DNA of 64,000 nt, taken from positions 1 through 64,000 of the forward strand of contig NZ_JABURM010000008.1 of the NCBI RefSeq assembly GCF_014762685.1, read 5' to 3'. Positions 16,671 to 25,841 of the stretch are shown piece by piece; position 1 is the first letter of the stretch; each line of letters opens with the position of its first letter. The DNA is from Gracilimonas sp. GTDB lineage: Bacteria; Bacteroidota; Rhodothermia; Balneolales; Balneolaceae. The translations under genes and the position numbers were made by a program. The notes under the pieces were generated by a model. That model was not told the DNA's origin, made no database searches, and saw only the letters and a program-made list of their open reading frames with translations.

Positions 16671-19600
16671 ATGTACGGTTTGAAGGACTTCTTTAAGAGC
16701 ATGTTAGGTATCAGCATGCTCTTTCTATTTGGTTTTCAAAATCTTACAGCGCAAAATATATCTGCTCAACGCTCCCATGCTCTTTCTGAGCAGCAACCAT
16801 TGCTCACAGAAAATCTAAACGCCACAGGGGTTTTAAATGTGGTTGCCATAATGGTTGAGTTTCAACCCGATGACAATCGCCTGACTTCGGGAACCGGCAT
16901 TTTCGGACCGGACGGAATGGATGGGCTGCCCTATATTTCGGGCACTGATACCCGTATTGACCCTCTTCCCCATGACAGGAACTACTTTGAGGCACACCTG
17001 GAGTTTGCCAAAAACTATTATGAAAAATCCTCTGACGGACAACTGACCATTGATTATCAGGTACTGCCCGGTATCTATCGCCTCCCTAAAAAAATGGAAG
17101 AATACTCTCCCATCGGAGAAACATTTACGAATGAGAAAATAGCTGAGCTTGCCAAAGATGCCTGGCAACTAGTTGAAGACGGAGCTGATTTTAATGCTTC
17201 CGGGCTTGACCCCGAAACCACCGCTTTTATTATTTTTCATGCCGGTGTCGGGCGTGATATTGAACTCACCGGGACCAACCTCGATATCACTCCTTATGAT
17301 ATCCCTTCCCTTTATCTTCGAAAAGAAGACCTGGGTGATCTTTTAAATGAACCGGGATTCGATGGCTTCCCGGTAAATGATGGCACTTTTCAGATAACCA
17401 ATTCCTTGATTCTTCCGCGAACCGAAAGCCGCCGCGGACTTGATATACAGGATAACGAATTTGTCTTTCCACTTTCCATCAATGGCCTTTTGATTGCTTC
17501 AATAGGCAGTCATCTGGGACTGCCTGATTTGTTTAACACCGAAACCGGAGATCCCGGAATTGGCCGTTTTGGCCTGATGGATGGAGCGGGATTTTTTGCT
17601 TACAACGGGCTGCTCCCACCGGAACCCTCAGCCTGGGAAAAGATTTACCTGGGCTGGGAAACTCCTATTATTATTGACAAAATCATGACCGGGGATATTT
17701 CCCTCCCGGCAAGTTCTTTGAATCAGCCAAACAGTATTGCGAAATATAAACTATCCGATTCGGAATATTTTTTGATTGAAAATCGCCACCGGGATCCCGA
17801 TGGAACCGGTATCACTGTCACCATTCGGAAACCTGACGGCATTGAAGTACAACAAACATTTACAAATGAGGATGAGGCCTTCGTTTTTCAGGAAGCCAAT
17901 TTTGAAAAATTGCTTGAAGCAGGAACTTTTGTAGATGCCTCAAACCTTGATTTCAGCCTTCCAGGAGGTTTTGATAATGCCGCCGATAGAAATTTAAACG
18001 GGGGAATTCTTATCTGGCATATTGATGAAGCCGTAATCAACACGCAACTCGACAGCGACCGTGTTAATGCAGATCCCAAACGCCGGGGTATCGACCTTGA
18101 AGAAGCAGATGGAGCTCAGGATATTGGTCAGGCAACCCCCGGAAGCCTGGATAACAGCGCAACATTCGGCACGGCTTATGATTTTTGGTGGAGCGGAAAT
18201 GACTACCGTGTAATTTTGGAAACGGGACGCGAAGTGAGCCTTTATGAAAACAGGTTTGGCACCGATACCTATCCGAATAATAACAGTAATTCAGGTGCTC
18301 CGTCATTTTTTGAGCTGTACGATTTTTCCGATAACCAACCCATCGCTACTTTTAAAATCCGCGCCATCGAACCTAATAGTGAGTTATACACTTCCGGCTT
18401 TTCAATTCAATTAGACTCCACCAAAAACTACTTTACCCCTGACGATTCATATTATAACTATTTTCCCCTTTCACTTTCTGTCTTTGAAGCACAAAATGAC
18501 ACCTTCCTGATTGTCCCGGCTCAAGAATTTGTAACATCTGTATCCCTTTCTGATCCTGTAAACATGCAATACCGACTTACAGGAACTTCTATACAGCAAC
18601 CTTTAATCAACAGAGAAGACCTCGTTTTGGCAACAAAACCAGATAATTCTGCCTCCGATATTAATGTGGCTGCATTGAGTTGGAATATAAGTTCTTTTGA
18701 TACCGTCTGGACAGCTACCCTTCCGGCAAATCGCGGGTTCTTGAGTTCACAAAACGGGCAAATCATTCATGCTGATTTTACGGCAGCCGGTCTGAATGCA
18801 AACGACGGGAGTATCACATCGACAGGGCCGTCCCCTCTTCAGAGATCAGAAATTATAGTAGGAGATTTTTCCGAAGCATCAAATTCAGGGGTGGTTTTTT
18901 CTTCGATTCCCAATTTCATTTTTTACCCGGAATCTGCTCAAAACAGACTGTACACCGGGTCCATTCAATTAGGAAACCGGGTTTTGTTTTATGTGTTTGA
19001 AGACGCCCGCTTTTCACTTATTGATCCCTCACTTGACAATTCCTCAATTACTCTTTTTGAAGAAGATTCAGCAGGATGGCCGGCCATCCTGGATGATGCT
19101 TCAATTTTACGTATCGATAAAATCAATAATCAGTTGATCGGTATGAACAAAATTGGCGGAATACAAAACTATACTCCCATCCGGGCACCCGAGGGGATAC
19201 AGTTTATTGGAACTCCGCTTTATACAGACCTCATTGTCCCGGGCGAGGAATATGCCACACTTGTTATGGGGCAAGATAATTACTCCCTGAACATCTATGC
19301 GTACAGAGAGGATGGTACACTTGTAAATGGATTTCCCCTATACGTGGGGAAATCGGTTTCTGCTGATACGCAACCTATCCACCCTATCATCTATAATGGC
19401 ACTTTATATGCTCTCAGCCATAAAGGCTTCCTGAAATCATGGAATTTAACGCAGGTCTCCGATACCAAATGGAGCAGCCGATATGGGAATAATGATTTAA
19501 ATAAGGTTTCAGCACGGGTACCCGATAATTCCGATGATCAATCATCCGGTTTTGGGGTGCTTAATGGAGCGGAAACCTATAATTGGCCCAATCCTGCCAA

Positions 19601-19838
19601 TGATGAAACCAATATTCGTTTTCAATTGGCACCACCGGGAGGAACCGTTGAAATTACCGTAATTACTATGAGCGGACGTATTATATTTGAGGAAACTGTA
19701 TCTACTTCAGGCGGTTTTCCACAAGAAGTACGGGTAAATACCCGGCAATGGGGAAGCGGAGGCTATGTAGCCCGGGTAAAAGCAACCGTTGAGGGGAAAT
19801 CAGAGACCAAACTCATTAAAATTGGCGTGGTACACTAA
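16671..19838 (+). CDS. M6-peptidase-like T9SS cargo protein with degenerate zinc motif
   Basis: Large (1055 aa) secreted protein. Order: signal peptide (about 1-28), M6/immune-inhibitor-A-like region (about 45-350) with VVAIMVEFQP, FGLMDG and PSAWEKIYLGW, long beta-rich middle, and a C-terminal T9SS type A sorting domain (about 968-1055; NWPNPANDETNIRF and the closing ETKLIKIGVVH). Where active M6 enzymes read HExxHxxGLPD, this protein reads ASIGSHLGLPD at 276-286: Ala276, Ser277 and Ser280 replace the catalytic His, Glu and second His, while GLPDLFN is kept. It is therefore probably catalytically dead, a binding or structural relative. It lies between PorV and an HExxH protein in a tightly coupled operon. 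Confidence 0.85.
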   Translation: MYGLKDFFKSMLGISMLFLFGFQNLTAQNISAQRSHALSEQQPLLTENLNATGVLNVVAIMVEFQPDDNRLTSGTGIFGPDGMDGLPYISGTDTRIDPLPHDRNYFEAHLEFAKNYYEKSSDGQLTIDYQVLPGIYRLPKKMEEYSPIGETFTNEKIAELAKDAWQLVEDGADFNASGLDPETTAFIIFHAGVGRDIELTGTNLDITPYDIPSLYLRKEDLGDLLNEPGFDGFPVNDGTFQITNSLILPRTESRRGLDIQDNEFVFPLSINGLLIASIGSHLGLPDLFNTETGDPGIGRFGLMDGAGFFAYNGLLPPEPSAWEKIYLGWETPIIIDKIMTGDISLPASSLNQPNSIAKYKLSDSEYFLIENRHRDPDGTGITVTIRKPDGIEVQQTFTNEDEAFVFQEANFEKLLEAGTFVDASNLDFSLPGGFDNAADRNLNGGILIWHIDEAVINTQLDSDRVNADPKRRGIDLEEADGAQDIGQATPGSLDNSATFGTAYDFWWSGNDYRVILETGREVSLYENRFGTDTYPNNNSNSGAPSFFELYDFSDNQPIATFKIRAIEPNSELYTSGFSIQLDSTKNYFTPDDSYYNYFPLSLSVFEAQNDTFLIVPAQEFVTSVSLSDPVNMQYRLTGTSIQQPLINREDLVLATKPDNSASDINVAALSWNISSFDTVWTATLPANRGFLSSQNGQIIHADFTAAGLNANDGSITSTGPSPLQRSEIIVGDFSEASNSGVVFSSIPNFIFYPESAQNRLYTGSIQLGNRVLFYVFEDARFSLIDPSLDNSSITLFEEDSAGWPAILDDASILRIDKINNQLIGMNKIGGIQNYTPIRAPEGIQFIGTPLYTDLIVPGEEYATLVMGQDNYSLNIYAYREDGTLVNGFPLYVGKSVSADTQPIHPIIYNGTLYALSHKGFLKSWNLTQVSDTKWSSRYGNNDLNKVSARVPDNSDDQSSGFGVLNGAETYNWPNPANDETNIRFQLAPPGGTVEITVITMSGRIIFEETVSTSGGFPQEVRVNTRQWGSGGYVARVKATVEGKSETKLIKIGVVH

Positions 19839-22800
19839 TGACAAGGATGAATCGGCTTTCAGTGTTATTTATACTGGCTGCAATGCTGCCTGTTATTTCT
19901 GCGGCTCAAACCGATATCCAACTTTATGATTATCCCGGAAATCACCTGGATTGGTTTACCATTGAAAGCGAGCATTTCCTCGTTCATTTCCAGCAGGGAA
20001 ATAGCCGGTCGGCGCAAGTTGTGTCCCGTATTGCAGAAGAAATTTATCCGCCCATAACCGATTTGTATCAGCATCAGCCCGATGAAAAAGTAAGTATCGT
20101 CTTAAAAGACCGGGAAGACTATTCAAACGGCGCTGCCTATTTTTTTGATAATAAAATTGACATCTGGCTGCCCGCCCTTGATTCTCCTTTACGGGGCACT
20201 CATAACTGGCTGCGAAATGTGGTCACCCACGAATTTGTACACATCGTGCAAATACAAAAAGGAATGAAGCGGTCACGAAAGATCCCCTCTTTTTACTTAC
20301 AGTGGCTTTCTTATGAAGATGTCCGCCGCCCCGATGTGCTCTATGGGTTTCCCAACGGCATCATTACCATGCCGTTTGCGACGGTGAATGTACCGGCCTG
20401 GTTTGCAGAAGGAACCGCCCAGTATCAAACCGCCGGACTTTATTATGAGACCTGGGACAGTCACCGGGATATGATTTTGAGAACGCGTATTTTATCTGAC
20501 ACTTATTTTTCTTTGGATGAGATGGCTACTTTTTCCTCCAAGTCAAGTTTAGAACGGGAAACGGTATATAACCAGGGGTTTGCATTCACCATTTACCTGG
20601 CTAACCATTTTGGAGACGAAATCCTTCGGGACGTCACTGAAGCTTTAGGACAAAAAGGCGTTTATTCGGTGGCCGAAGCCATTGAAATCGCTACCGGTAC
20701 CTCAGGCTATGAAATTTTTGAGGATTGGGTTACCGACCGTAAATCATTTTATACCAATGCCATTGAAAATCTAAATACTACTCCTGCAGACACGATTGAG
20801 CCACGAGGTTTTTTCAATTTTTATCCCCAACTTTCACCCGACCAAACCAAATTAGCCTACCTTTCGAACAAAGGCTTTGATTACGGCTTGCTTTCACTTT
20901 ATCTAAAAGACGTAACCGGTGAAAATGAAATAGCGATCGCAACCGTTGATAACCTTGCGAATTATCATTCTCCAAATCACGTGAATGCCCCGGACCGGGA
21001 AGTAACCTACCTGGAAACTTCCTTTTCATTCTCCCCTGCCGGAAACAAAATCGCTTATTCCATTAATAAGAAAAATAAATATGGCGAAAGGTTTCGCGAT
21101 ATTTTTGCATATGATATAGAATCACAAGAAAGTGAGCGGCTCACCCAAAGCGCCCGAATACAATTTCCGGCATGGAACCATAAAGGGGATAAAATAGCGG
21201 CGGTTCAATATTCACAAGGTACCCAGAACCTTGTTTTGATTTATCCTGATCATCCCGATTCTGTAACTCAGCTAACAACATACATGGACGGAGAATCAGT
21301 ATACACTCCCCGCTGGAGCTCCGATGATTCCAAAATATTTTATGTGTCTTCCAATCTCTACAACCGAAATATTTATGTTTATGAAATAGAATCAGGGGCA
21401 ATTATCCCTTTCCTGGATGACTCCTATATCGATTACCGGGATCCTTATGTGGGACCGGATGGCAACTATTTGTATTACTCTTCCAATGCAGACGGGATTT
21501 TTAATATATACAGGCTGCCTCTGAACGGTGGTCAGCCTCAGAAGCTTACGGCGGTCATCGGAGGAGCATTTATGCCATATATTGGGGAAAATGGCCGTTT
21601 ATATTATTCAGAATATCAGAAAGACGGATATAAAATAATGGCTGCAGAGGAGCCTGACCTGCTCTCACATCCTGAAATGGGCTTTTATGAACCGTTGTAT
21701 TCGGATGATATTTTAACTCCTGATAATGCTGATCTGGCGTATATCCATAAACTAAATGACTTTGATGACTCTGACATCAATCCCTTCTCTGAACAGGTCC
21801 ATTCTGTAGTAGATACCGGAGATTATCACTTTACCATTAACGGTATCAATGATTATCAGGATCGAAGTTTCCGTAAATATGAAGACACCTATACCGACCT
21901 CGGTTTTTACCCGGTACTGCGCTTCGATAATTATTCTCAACTGCACGGAAATAACGGGGCCTTGATTCGAAATGGTAAGTATGGAGAATTTGGGAAGAAC
22001 TTATTGCGGGATGCCAAACCAGGCGTTTATTTTTCCTCTCGTGATGTAATTGATAAGCTAAGCCTTTTTGGAGGCTTGATGGTTGGATTGGCTTCCCAAC
22101 CTGCAGGCAGCATCGGTGAATTTTTTCGGCCGGATCGCCTGCTTGGGCTTGACCGGGATGCCTTCCTGATTGCAGAGCACCGCGGACTTCCCTTTATCGA
22201 ACGCAGCTGGTCGCCCACCGTAGCCATCGAAATTTATAATATGAGACGCAACGTAGCCGATGGCCTCTCTATTGAAGAATTTCCCTGCACCTCCTGCCTG
22301 CCCGATACCCTCCATACCGATATTGCTTACGACATTTGGGAAGCCGGTTTATTTTTCCGAAGCAAGCTTAGCCGCCGCAGCCTTTTGGAACTTGGGATTT
22401 CTTATAGCCCATACCGGGTATCCACTGATAATTTTTACTCCCGGGAATTACAGCAACAGGTAAGCGGCTCCTCTTCTCAATATTTTAGCGGAACTACATT
22501 ATCGGCTTCTTATACCTTTGACTATTACAGGTACTCCATTGATGCCGATATAGCCCCACTTGGCTTAAAAGGCTACATGAGATATCAATTCCAGCCATCG
22601 AAGTTACTGGAGGAATATCAAATTGATGACGGTGCCCTCAAACCTGTTTTTGAAAATTCAAATAATCACTCTGCCGAACTCCACCTTCGCTATGGATTCA
22701 AAACCATTGGCGATCAGGCTTTTCAGGCACGTATCAGAGGCTTCCATTATTTCAATGAACCCGGTGATTCTTTTTATGCGGATTATGTGGGTGGTTTTTC

Positions 22801-23203
22801 AGGCATGCGAAGTTATCCCTATTTTGCTTTGGGCGGCAATACTACCGGATTTACCAGTCTTTCCTGGTTTGCACCTATTTACCGGGGCATCAACAAGCAA
22901 GCCGGCCCTTATACCTTTGATAAAATTTTTGCCCGTTTCTTTTTTGAAGCCGGAAATGGCTGGAGAAGTCCTTACAAAACCGGTAATGATTTAAAATCAG
23001 GGGTTGGAGCTGAAATTCGTATGGCAATGAATGGCTTTTATATGTTTCCCCTGAAATTTTTTGTAAGTACTTCATATGGATTCAAAAATTTTACCCTAAC
23101 CCTGCCCGATGATTTTATCACAAATTCACAAAGTAATCAGGTAACTTACGGGCGTGAACTTCTATTTCACTTTGGCTTAACTTTTGATTTTGAACTTTTA
23201 TGA
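19838..23203 (+). CDS. Fusion: HExxH peptidase-like domain, WD40-like propeller and outer-membrane barrel
   Basis: 1121-residue envelope protein. After a signal peptide (about 1-23) comes a gluzincin-type domain with H131-E-F-V-H135 and a likely third ligand Glu191 in WFAEGTAQY, so a zinc site appears intact. Residues about 315-660 show repeated TolB/PD40 blades (FYPQLSPDQTKLAYLSN, FSPAGNKIAYSI, YVGPDGNYLYYSSN). From about 690 to the end strands alternate like a surface-antigen barrel, with a BamA-like GGFSGMRSYPYFALGG and terminal FHFGLTFDFELL. Its ATG overlaps the previous stop (TAATG) and its own stop overlaps the next start, implying translational coupling. I infer an outer-membrane protease or processing factor linked to the T9SS cargo; substrate unknown. 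Confidence 0.8.
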   Translation: MTRMNRLSVLFILAAMLPVISAAQTDIQLYDYPGNHLDWFTIESEHFLVHFQQGNSRSAQVVSRIAEEIYPPITDLYQHQPDEKVSIVLKDREDYSNGAAYFFDNKIDIWLPALDSPLRGTHNWLRNVVTHEFVHIVQIQKGMKRSRKIPSFYLQWLSYEDVRRPDVLYGFPNGIITMPFATVNVPAWFAEGTAQYQTAGLYYETWDSHRDMILRTRILSDTYFSLDEMATFSSKSSLERETVYNQGFAFTIYLANHFGDEILRDVTEALGQKGVYSVAEAIEIATGTSGYEIFEDWVTDRKSFYTNAIENLNTTPADTIEPRGFFNFYPQLSPDQTKLAYLSNKGFDYGLLSLYLKDVTGENEIAIATVDNLANYHSPNHVNAPDREVTYLETSFSFSPAGNKIAYSINKKNKYGERFRDIFAYDIESQESERLTQSARIQFPAWNHKGDKIAAVQYSQGTQNLVLIYPDHPDSVTQLTTYMDGESVYTPRWSSDDSKIFYVSSNLYNRNIYVYEIESGAIIPFLDDSYIDYRDPYVGPDGNYLYYSSNADGIFNIYRLPLNGGQPQKLTAVIGGAFMPYIGENGRLYYSEYQKDGYKIMAAEEPDLLSHPEMGFYEPLYSDDILTPDNADLAYIHKLNDFDDSDINPFSEQVHSVVDTGDYHFTINGINDYQDRSFRKYEDTYTDLGFYPVLRFDNYSQLHGNNGALIRNGKYGEFGKNLLRDAKPGVYFSSRDVIDKLSLFGGLMVGLASQPAGSIGEFFRPDRLLGLDRDAFLIAEHRGLPFIERSWSPTVAIEIYNMRRNVADGLSIEEFPCTSCLPDTLHTDIAYDIWEAGLFFRSKLSRRSLLELGISYSPYRVSTDNFYSRELQQQVSGSSSQYFSGTTLSASYTFDYYRYSIDADIAPLGLKGYMRYQFQPSKLLEEYQIDDGALKPVFENSNNHSAELHLRYGFKTIGDQAFQARIRGFHYFNEPGDSFYADYVGGFSGMRSYPYFALGGNTTGFTSLSWFAPIYRGINKQAGPYTFDKIFARFFFEAGNGWRSPYKTGNDLKSGVGAEIRMAMNGFYMFPLKFFVSTSYGFKNFTLTLPDDFITNSQSNQVTYGRELLFHFGLTFDFELL

Positions 23204-24165
23204 AAAAATTCATTGCTATAGGATGGGTGTCCTTCTTTCTGCCCCTGGCTGCATTTGGGCAATCAATTAATACGTTCAGTAACGGCATTTTCAAAAAAGC
23301 AGAATCTCCCCAAACAGTTCAGAAGAACGTTCGACTCTCAGATTTTCGATATCAGAATCCCTCATCAGCTAAACTATCTTTCCTGGAAGCTCCCCGAAAT
23401 AACCCCGGCATAGCCTTTGCCGCATCTGCAATAGTTCCCGGAGCGGGCCAGGCAGCTAATGGAAAATGGGTACGTACCGGTATTTACTTTACAGCTGAAG
23501 TACTGGGCATAATTTTTCATCTTGACAGAAATGCCCAAGCCCAAAGGCAGGAACGAGCCTACAAGCAATTCGCTCAGGAAAACTGGAGTGTGGTTGCCTA
23601 TTCCAAATGGTTGGTAAATTATTCTCAGCAACACCAGCTGAACAACGGATGGCAAACTCTTCAAAATGAAATTTCCGGAGAAAATCCCAATTGGAATAAT
23701 ACGAAACAGGACTGGGATCTCGTTTCCATTTCAACCCTGAGAAACGTTGAAAGGTTAACTCCTTTTTATTTTAAGGATCGTGTCGGAAGTAATTTCTCAC
23801 ATGAACTGCCTGATTATGGATCTCAACAATATTATGAACTCATAAGTAAATACTATCAATTTCAGCCGGGTTGGCGCGATTGGTATGAGGATATCACAAT
23901 GGCCCAGGTTCAAGATGAATCGTTGTATCGCTATTTTTGGAATGGACAAGATGAACCATTTGAGCTTTTCCACGAAGGGCGTGACCGTGCACAGGAATTC
24001 AATCAGAATTACCGTGTAGCGGGGAACATCCTGAAGCTGATTTTGGTAAACCATGTGGTTTCAGCCTTTGACGCTTTATTCACTGTTCAGTTAAAAAAAA
24101 GCCGGATTCAAACAGAAACCAATTTATTGAAGATGGAACAGTTTTCAGTAACCTGGCACTTTTAA
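23200..24165 (+). CDS. Exported protein of unknown function
   Basis: A 321-residue protein I cannot assign firmly. It begins with a signal peptide (MKKFIAIGWVSFFLPLAAFG). Around 70-105 there is a hydrophobic stretch, GIAFAASAIVPGAGQAANGKW, of the kind seen in small membrane proteins such as DUF5683, followed by a polar, aromatic-rich region (YYELISKYYQFQPGWRDWYED), a hydrophobic segment near 280 and a closing LLKMEQFSVTWHF. Its ATG overlaps the stop of the barrel fusion gene by 4 nt, so it is the last cistron of the PorV operon and probably serves the same envelope process. Confidence 0.7.
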   Translation: MKKFIAIGWVSFFLPLAAFGQSINTFSNGIFKKAESPQTVQKNVRLSDFRYQNPSSAKLSFLEAPRNNPGIAFAASAIVPGAGQAANGKWVRTGIYFTAEVLGIIFHLDRNAQAQRQERAYKQFAQENWSVVAYSKWLVNYSQQHQLNNGWQTLQNEISGENPNWNNTKQDWDLVSISTLRNVERLTPFYFKDRVGSNFSHELPDYGSQQYYELISKYYQFQPGWRDWYEDITMAQVQDESLYRYFWNGQDEPFELFHEGRDRAQEFNQNYRVAGNILKLILVNHVVSAFDALFTVQLKKSRIQTETNLLKMEQFSVTWHF

Positions 24166-24188
24166 CCCGTCGATAGTTCTCGTATTTT

Positions 24189-25073
24189 ATGGATATGCTT
24201 AAATATTTTACATACCTCAAAAATATAATTACAAGTAAATACACCTACATAGCAATGGGGATACTCATTCTATTGGGAGCTTCGTCCATTTTATTGGTCG
24301 ACAAAGTCATTATGCCTTTCTACACCAATTATAATGAAGGGGTAACGGTACCTGATGTAACCAAAATAACTTTGGATGAAGCTGAAGCTCTGTTAGAAAG
24401 CTATGGCCTCCGTTACGAGGTAACTGAGCGCAGGGCTAATTCTGCGTTTCCCGCTGATTATGTAATTGACCAAAGCCCGGTTCCTACCAACATTGTAAAA
24501 CCTAATCGAAAAGTTTACCTCACCGTAAATACAGAAGTTAAACCACAAGTTGAGGTTCCCAAGGTTGTTGACCTCTCCTTGCGGAATGCTGAAATCCAGC
24601 TTCAAAATTATGGATTGCAGGTGGGCACACGCAGTTATGAGTCTTCCCGTTTTAAGAATGTAGTATTGCGACAATCTATTCCAGACGGTGCAACTGTTGC
24701 GAAAGGCACCGTAGTAGATTTGGTGATCAGCGACGGCTTAGGAGATAAAATGGTAACAGTACCTGAAATTATAAACCTCAGCTTGCCCCAGGCACAGCTC
24801 AAATTACGGGAAGCCGGATTAAATGTGGGGGAAGTTAAATTCCGCCCTACCAAAGATATTGTGCCCAATACTGTATTAGACTTCTCCCCTAAACGAGCAG
24901 AACTGCGGGAAGGAGAAACGCTTACATTGGTTATTTCAGAACGGTATGAAGCGATTGAACAAAGTGAAAGCGGTGCCGTGATTATTGATTCTACCGAAAA
25001 CAATCCCGATTCCCTGAATACTTCTCCCCCCGACTCCCTCAACAATCAACCTAATAACAACAACCAGAACTAA
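24189..25073 (+). CDS. Membrane-anchored protein with three PASTA domains
   Basis: Single-pass inner-membrane protein with a short cytoplasmic N-terminus, one transmembrane helix (about 19-40) and three periplasmic PASTA modules (about 52-118, 120-188, 190-255), each with the P..(V/I)....(A)...L...GL pattern. PASTA domains bind cell-wall fragments or act as spacers in Ser/Thr kinases and penicillin-binding proteins; no kinase or transpeptidase domain is present here. The tail after about 260 is Ser/Asn/Pro-rich and disordered. The stop is directly followed by the rpe start codon with no spacer, suggesting coupling. Role in wall sensing is inference. Confidence 0.88.
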   Translation: MDMLKYFTYLKNIITSKYTYIAMGILILLGASSILLVDKVIMPFYTNYNEGVTVPDVTKITLDEAEALLESYGLRYEVTERRANSAFPADYVIDQSPVPTNIVKPNRKVYLTVNTEVKPQVEVPKVVDLSLRNAEIQLQNYGLQVGTRSYESSRFKNVVLRQSIPDGATVAKGTVVDLVISDGLGDKMVTVPEIINLSLPQAQLKLREAGLNVGEVKFRPTKDIVPNTVLDFSPKRAELREGETLTLVISERYEAIEQSESGAVIIDSTENNPDSLNTSPPDSLNNQPNNNNQN

Positions 25074-25742
25074 ATGAATTTTGAACTTCCGATTCTCGCA
25101 CCATCAATTTTAGCCGCTGATTTTTCTAAACTTGGAGCAAACATTGAAGATGCAGTGAAAGGGGGAGCTTCCTGGATTCACTGTGATATTATGGACGGGC
25201 ATTTTGTCCCGAATATCAGTTTTGGGCCAAGTGTGGTAAAAGCCGCCAAGAAGTCAGCCCCGGAAGCTTTTTTGGATGTTCATTTGATGATTGAAAACCC
25301 GGACGATTATGTGGAAGGATTTGTGGAAGCCGGTGCCGACTTGATTTCTGTTCATTATGAAACTTGTCCGCATTTGCATCGATCGATCCAAAACATAAAA
25401 AAATATGGCCTGATGAGTGGTGTAGTAGTGAATCCGGCTACCTCATTGCATAACATAGAACCCATACTGGAAGAAGTTGACTTGGTTTTGATTATGAGCG
25501 TAAATCCCGGCTTTGGCGGACAAAGTTTCATAGAGAGCAGTTACGAAAAATTAAAGCAACTGGCACAACTTCGGGAGGAAAAAGAACTTAGTTTTCTCAT
25601 TCAGGTAGATGGCGGAGTAAACCTTAAAAACATCCAGAAGGTAGCCGATGCCGGGGCCGATGTTTTAATTGCAGGGAGCAGCGTGTTTAGTGCTGATGAC
25701 ATTACTGCACGGGTTGAAGAGTTGACTGCGAAGATGAGCTAA
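25074..25742 (+). CDS. rpe: Ribulose-phosphate 3-epimerase
   Basis: Interconverts ribulose 5-phosphate and xylulose 5-phosphate in the pentose phosphate pathway. The 222-residue TIM barrel shows the metal and catalytic residues His36 and Asp38 in HCDIMDGHFVPN, His70 in LDVHLMIENP, the NPGFGGQSF loop and the second Asp in IQVDGGVN. Phosphate-binding residues occur in the GSSVF region at the end. It starts one base after the PASTA gene ends. Assignment is secure. Confidence 0.97.
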   Translation: MNFELPILAPSILAADFSKLGANIEDAVKGGASWIHCDIMDGHFVPNISFGPSVVKAAKKSAPEAFLDVHLMIENPDDYVEGFVEAGADLISVHYETCPHLHRSIQNIKKYGLMSGVVVNPATSLHNIEPILEEVDLVLIMSVNPGFGGQSFIESSYEKLKQLAQLREEKELSFLIQVDGGVNLKNIQKVADAGADVLIAGSSVFSADDITARVEELTAKMS

Positions 25743-25841
25743 AATCCTGCCCGGATGATACAGCATTACAGTTTTGAACCTGAATTGCATTTTCACACTC
25801 CGCATCATTTCTGCTGCTAAATTCTTATCTTTAGTTCTTCC

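Noticed and set aside
16671-19838. Active M6 metalloprotease
   Set aside because: Catalytic His, Glu and second His are replaced by Ala276, Ser277 and Ser280, so I did not call it an active protease.
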